DNA from: Paratractidigestivibacter sp963640745
Lineage (GTDB): Bacteria; Actinomycetota; Coriobacteriia; Coriobacteriales; Atopobiaceae
Length of the DNA: 6,601 bases
NCBI GenBank assembly: GCA_963640745.1
Contig: CAVIBB010000115.1
Location: forward strand, 1 to 6,601
Reading direction: 5' to 3'
The notes below the pieces were generated by a model that made no database searches, was not told the DNA's origin, and was given only the letters and a program-made list of their open reading frames with translations. This document shows positions 4,499 to 6,601 of this stretch, one piece after another. Within the stretch, counting starts at the first letter, position 1, and each line of letters opens with the position of its first letter. The position numbers and the translations under genes are program-made.

Positions 4499-6040
4499 TT
4501 GAACCGCAACCTGCGCCCGTCCGCCGCCATGCGGGCTGTATTTTCCACGGTCATCGCGCTGACCTGCGCCTTCTCGACGATCTGCGCGCCTTCCGCGCTG
4601 GCCGCCACGTCGACGGGATCCACGACGGCCTCGTCCGCCACGACTGCCACGTCCTCGTCCGCAACGAGCGCGTCTTCATCCGCGTCCTCCGCCGAGGCCA
4701 TCGACAACCCCCTCGAGGCCCCCGCGACGAACACCCCGGTCGCGTTTCTTTACGACGTCGACAACAGCGCCGTGCTGCTCGACAAGGACTCGACCGCCCG
4801 GAGCTACCCTGCCTCCACCACCAAGGTCATGACGGCGCTTCTCGTCCTCGAGCGCGCCAACCTCGACGACGTCGTCACGGTCCAGGCCTCCGACTTCAGC
4901 ATGCTCGGCGAGGAGAGCATGATGAGCGGCATCAAGGACGGCGAGCAGCTCACGGTCAAGAACCTCCTCGCCTGCATGCTCCTTCCCTCGGGCAACGACG
5001 CGGCCTACGTGCTCGCCCGTTATGTTGGCGGCACCTGGCAGGACTTCGTCGTGCTCATGAACCAGAAGGCCGCCGAGCTCGGCTGTTCCGACACCCACTT
5101 CGCGAACCCCTGCGGCCTGCACGACGACGACCACTACACCTGCGCGCGCGACCTGGCGCTGATTTTCCGCGCCGCGCTCGACTATCCCGTCTTTAGCGAG
5201 ATCGCCGGCAGCGCGACCTGGTCGCTTCCCGCCACGAACCAGAACTCCGCCCGCACGCTCGAGAGCACCGACTACCTGATCCAGAAGTCGAGCGACGCGT
5301 ATGCGGACGGTATCGTGACCGCCGGCAAGACGGGCTACACCACGGAGGCCGGCAAGTGCCTCGTCGTCGCCGCCGAGAAGGACGGCCGCCATCTGGTCGC
5401 CGTGACCTTCGGGGGCAGCAACGACGCCGCCTACGGTGAGCCGACCTCGAATTTCTACGGCATGCGCGACCTTCTGAACTGGGGCTTCGATGCCTGGGGC
5501 GTGAGCGACGTGGTCTCGGCGGGCGACGAGCTCGGGAGCATCGCGGTGCGTCTTTCTGAGGACGGCACGTCCTTGGGCGTGGTCTCCGAGGCAACGCTGA
5601 CCGCTTTCACGCCCACTGGTCTCTCGCTCTCGGACCTCGACATCGAGCTGTCCGTGCCCGCGAGCGTGGCTGCTCCCGTCACGCAGGGCGATGTGCTGGG
5701 AGAGGCGACCGTGTCCTACGACGGCCGCGAGCTCGGCGTCGTCCAGGTTCTTGCCGCAAAGTCGATGAGCTGGTCGATTAAGCTGTTCGTGGAGGATTGG
5801 CTCTCCGAGCCGACGAACCTGCTCATCGCCGTTGGCGTCGTCGTGCTGCTCGTCGTGGTCCTCGGTCTCATCGCGAACGCGCGCCGTCGCGCGAAGGAGG
5901 AGAAGCCGCGCCGGGCAAACCTGTCCGATCGCGGAGCGGGCGCCTCCGGAAGCAAGGCGCCGAAGCTCGATCGAGGTGCCGACCGCCGCGCCGCCGGCAG
6001 CAAGCCCCGTGGCCGCTCCGGCGGGGCCCACTTCAAATAG
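4499..6040 (+). CDS. D-alanyl-D-alanine carboxypeptidase (PBP5-like, peptidase S11), membrane anchored
   Basis: A 513-residue exported penicillin-binding protein that trims the terminal D-Ala from peptidoglycan pentapeptides. The TTG at 4499 is chosen because AGGGGAG lies 9 nt upstream and it gives a good signal peptide: basic start, hydrophobic core, probable cleavage after SALA near residue 35. The first in-frame ATG (4529) has no ribosome binding site, and the longer reading from 4247 runs through the repeat array. After an S/T/A-rich linker (about 36-66), the catalytic domain shows STTK (S106 nucleophile, K109), SGN (164-166) and KTG (277-279). A PBP5 C-terminal-like beta domain follows (about 340-420). 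One hydrophobic segment (about 441-459) anchors the protein. Unlike the amphipathic-helix end of E. coli PBP5, it is followed by a 50-residue Arg/Lys-rich tail expected in the cytoplasm. All catalytic motifs are intact. The next gene starts 13 bp later. Confidence 0.92.
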   Translation: MNRNLRPSAAMRAVFSTVIALTCAFSTICAPSALAATSTGSTTASSATTATSSSATSASSSASSAEAIDNPLEAPATNTPVAFLYDVDNSAVLLDKDSTARSYPASTTKVMTALLVLERANLDDVVTVQASDFSMLGEESMMSGIKDGEQLTVKNLLACMLLPSGNDAAYVLARYVGGTWQDFVVLMNQKAAELGCSDTHFANPCGLHDDDHYTCARDLALIFRAALDYPVFSEIAGSATWSLPATNQNSARTLESTDYLIQKSSDAYADGIVTAGKTGYTTEAGKCLVVAAEKDGRHLVAVTFGGSNDAAYGEPTSNFYGMRDLLNWGFDAWGVSDVVSAGDELGSIAVRLSEDGTSLGVVSEATLTAFTPTGLSLSDLDIELSVPASVAAPVTQGDVLGEATVSYDGRELGVVQVLAAKSMSWSIKLFVEDWLSEPTNLLIAVGVVVLLVVVLGLIANARRRAKEEKPRRANLSDRGAGASGSKAPKLDRGADRRAAGSKPRGRSGGAHFK

Positions 6041-6053
6041 TAAGGAGTCTCTC

Positions 6054-6601
6054 ATGAGGAACGATACGGATCTCGCACCCGTTCTGACGCCTGAGTCCGG
6101 GCTTGGCGATGGGCTCGACGGCGAGGAAGCGCTTGCCCCGGTTTCCGGCGATTATTCGCTGCGGGCCAAGATCATCGCCCTAATCGTCGCTGTCGCCATC
6201 GTGCTCATCAGCTTCTTCCCGGTGGCCGAGTGGGCCTCGTCGCCCGCAACGCACGCCGACAGCATCGCGAAGCTCGACGCTAAGGCCCAGACCGTGACCG
6301 CCCTCGTCGGCTCTTCGACCGCGGCCGCGGTCGCCATAACGCTGCTGCCAGACGACGTCGGCTCGCCCGTCGCCGATAAGCTCGTCGATGTCGCCGCCGA
6401 CTTCGCCATTGTTCTTGCGGCCATCTACCTCGAGAAATACCTGCTCACCATCGGAAGCCTCGCGGCCTTTAGGGTCATCTTGCCGCTCGCGTGCGCGGCG
6501 GCGTGGCTCGGCATGGCTTTTGGACGCGCGAACGGCACACGAGAGAAGCTTTATTCTGCCGCGGCTCGCTTGGCGCTGCTCGCCCTTGCGGCGGCCCTCG
6601 T
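6054..6601 (+). CDS. Membrane protein of unknown function, N-terminal part (runs off right edge)
   Basis: 182 codons are visible with no stop. The ATG at 6054 follows TAAGGAG (6041-6047) at 6 nt, and the preceding gene ends at 6040, so the two are probably co-transcribed. An acidic, probably cytoplasmic N-terminus of about 35 residues leads to a first membrane segment (about 39-58). A region with STAAAVAITLLPDDVGSPVA (88-107) follows, then hydrophobic segments at about 115-133, 139-157 and 168-182. The 'ITLLPDD.GSP.ADKL.D......L.AIYLEKYLL' stretch looks like conserved uncharacterised membrane proteins I have seen in Firmicutes and Actinobacteria, but I cannot name the family. A role near the cell envelope is suggested only by its neighbour. 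Confidence 0.85.
   Translation, partial: MRNDTDLAPVLTPESGLGDGLDGEEALAPVSGDYSLRAKIIALIVAVAIVLISFFPVAEWASSPATHADSIAKLDAKAQTVTALVGSSTAAAVAITLLPDDVGSPVADKLVDVAADFAIVLAAIYLEKYLLTIGSLAAFRVILPLACAAAWLGMAFGRANGTREKLYSAAARLALLALAAAL

Overview
The window is GC-rich DNA with strong third-position G/C bias. It joins a Firmicute-style lactose/cellobiose-family PTS with a GC-rich genome and dense AGGAG-type ribosome binding sites. That combination suggests a gut or oral member of the Coriobacteriia (Olsenella, Collinsella or Atopobium type). This placement is inferred from composition and gene content, not from a marker gene.

Layout. At the left edge, the first 33 codons of a GntR-family repressor gene are read leftward from a GTG at position 100. 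A 234-bp divergent regulatory region (101-334) follows; it holds back-to-back promoter candidates and several palindromes. Rightward from there runs a beta-glucoside operon: a GH1 6-phospho-beta-glucosidase (335-1753), PTS EIIC (1758-3182), EIIB (3303-3605) and EIIA (3608-3955). EIIC and EIIB are separated by 120 bp containing a GC-rich stem-loop. The operon closes with a strong intrinsic-type terminator (about 3987-4022).

The 543-bp gap 3956-4498 holds the least ordinary DNA here: an array of 41-bp repeat units. Three forward copies are followed, around a near-perfect 26-bp-arm hairpin, by inverted copies that stay exactly on the 41-bp register (4190, 4231, 4272, 4313) while decaying in sequence. 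Next comes a D-alanyl-D-alanine carboxypeptidase (PBP5/S11 family), best started at a TTG at 4499, with a signal peptide, an S/T-rich linker, one C-terminal membrane anchor and a long basic cytoplasmic tail. A membrane protein of unknown function starts 13 bp later and runs off the right edge.

How it works together: the EIIA/EIIB/EIIC chain would import a beta-glucoside such as cellobiose as its 6-phosphate, and the GH1 enzyme would hydrolyse it inside the cell. The divergent GntR protein is the obvious candidate regulator. The carboxypeptidase unit is a separate housekeeping cell-envelope locus. I see no undescribed multi-gene system. The phased inverted repeat array and the operator-like palindromes are the items most worth a second look.
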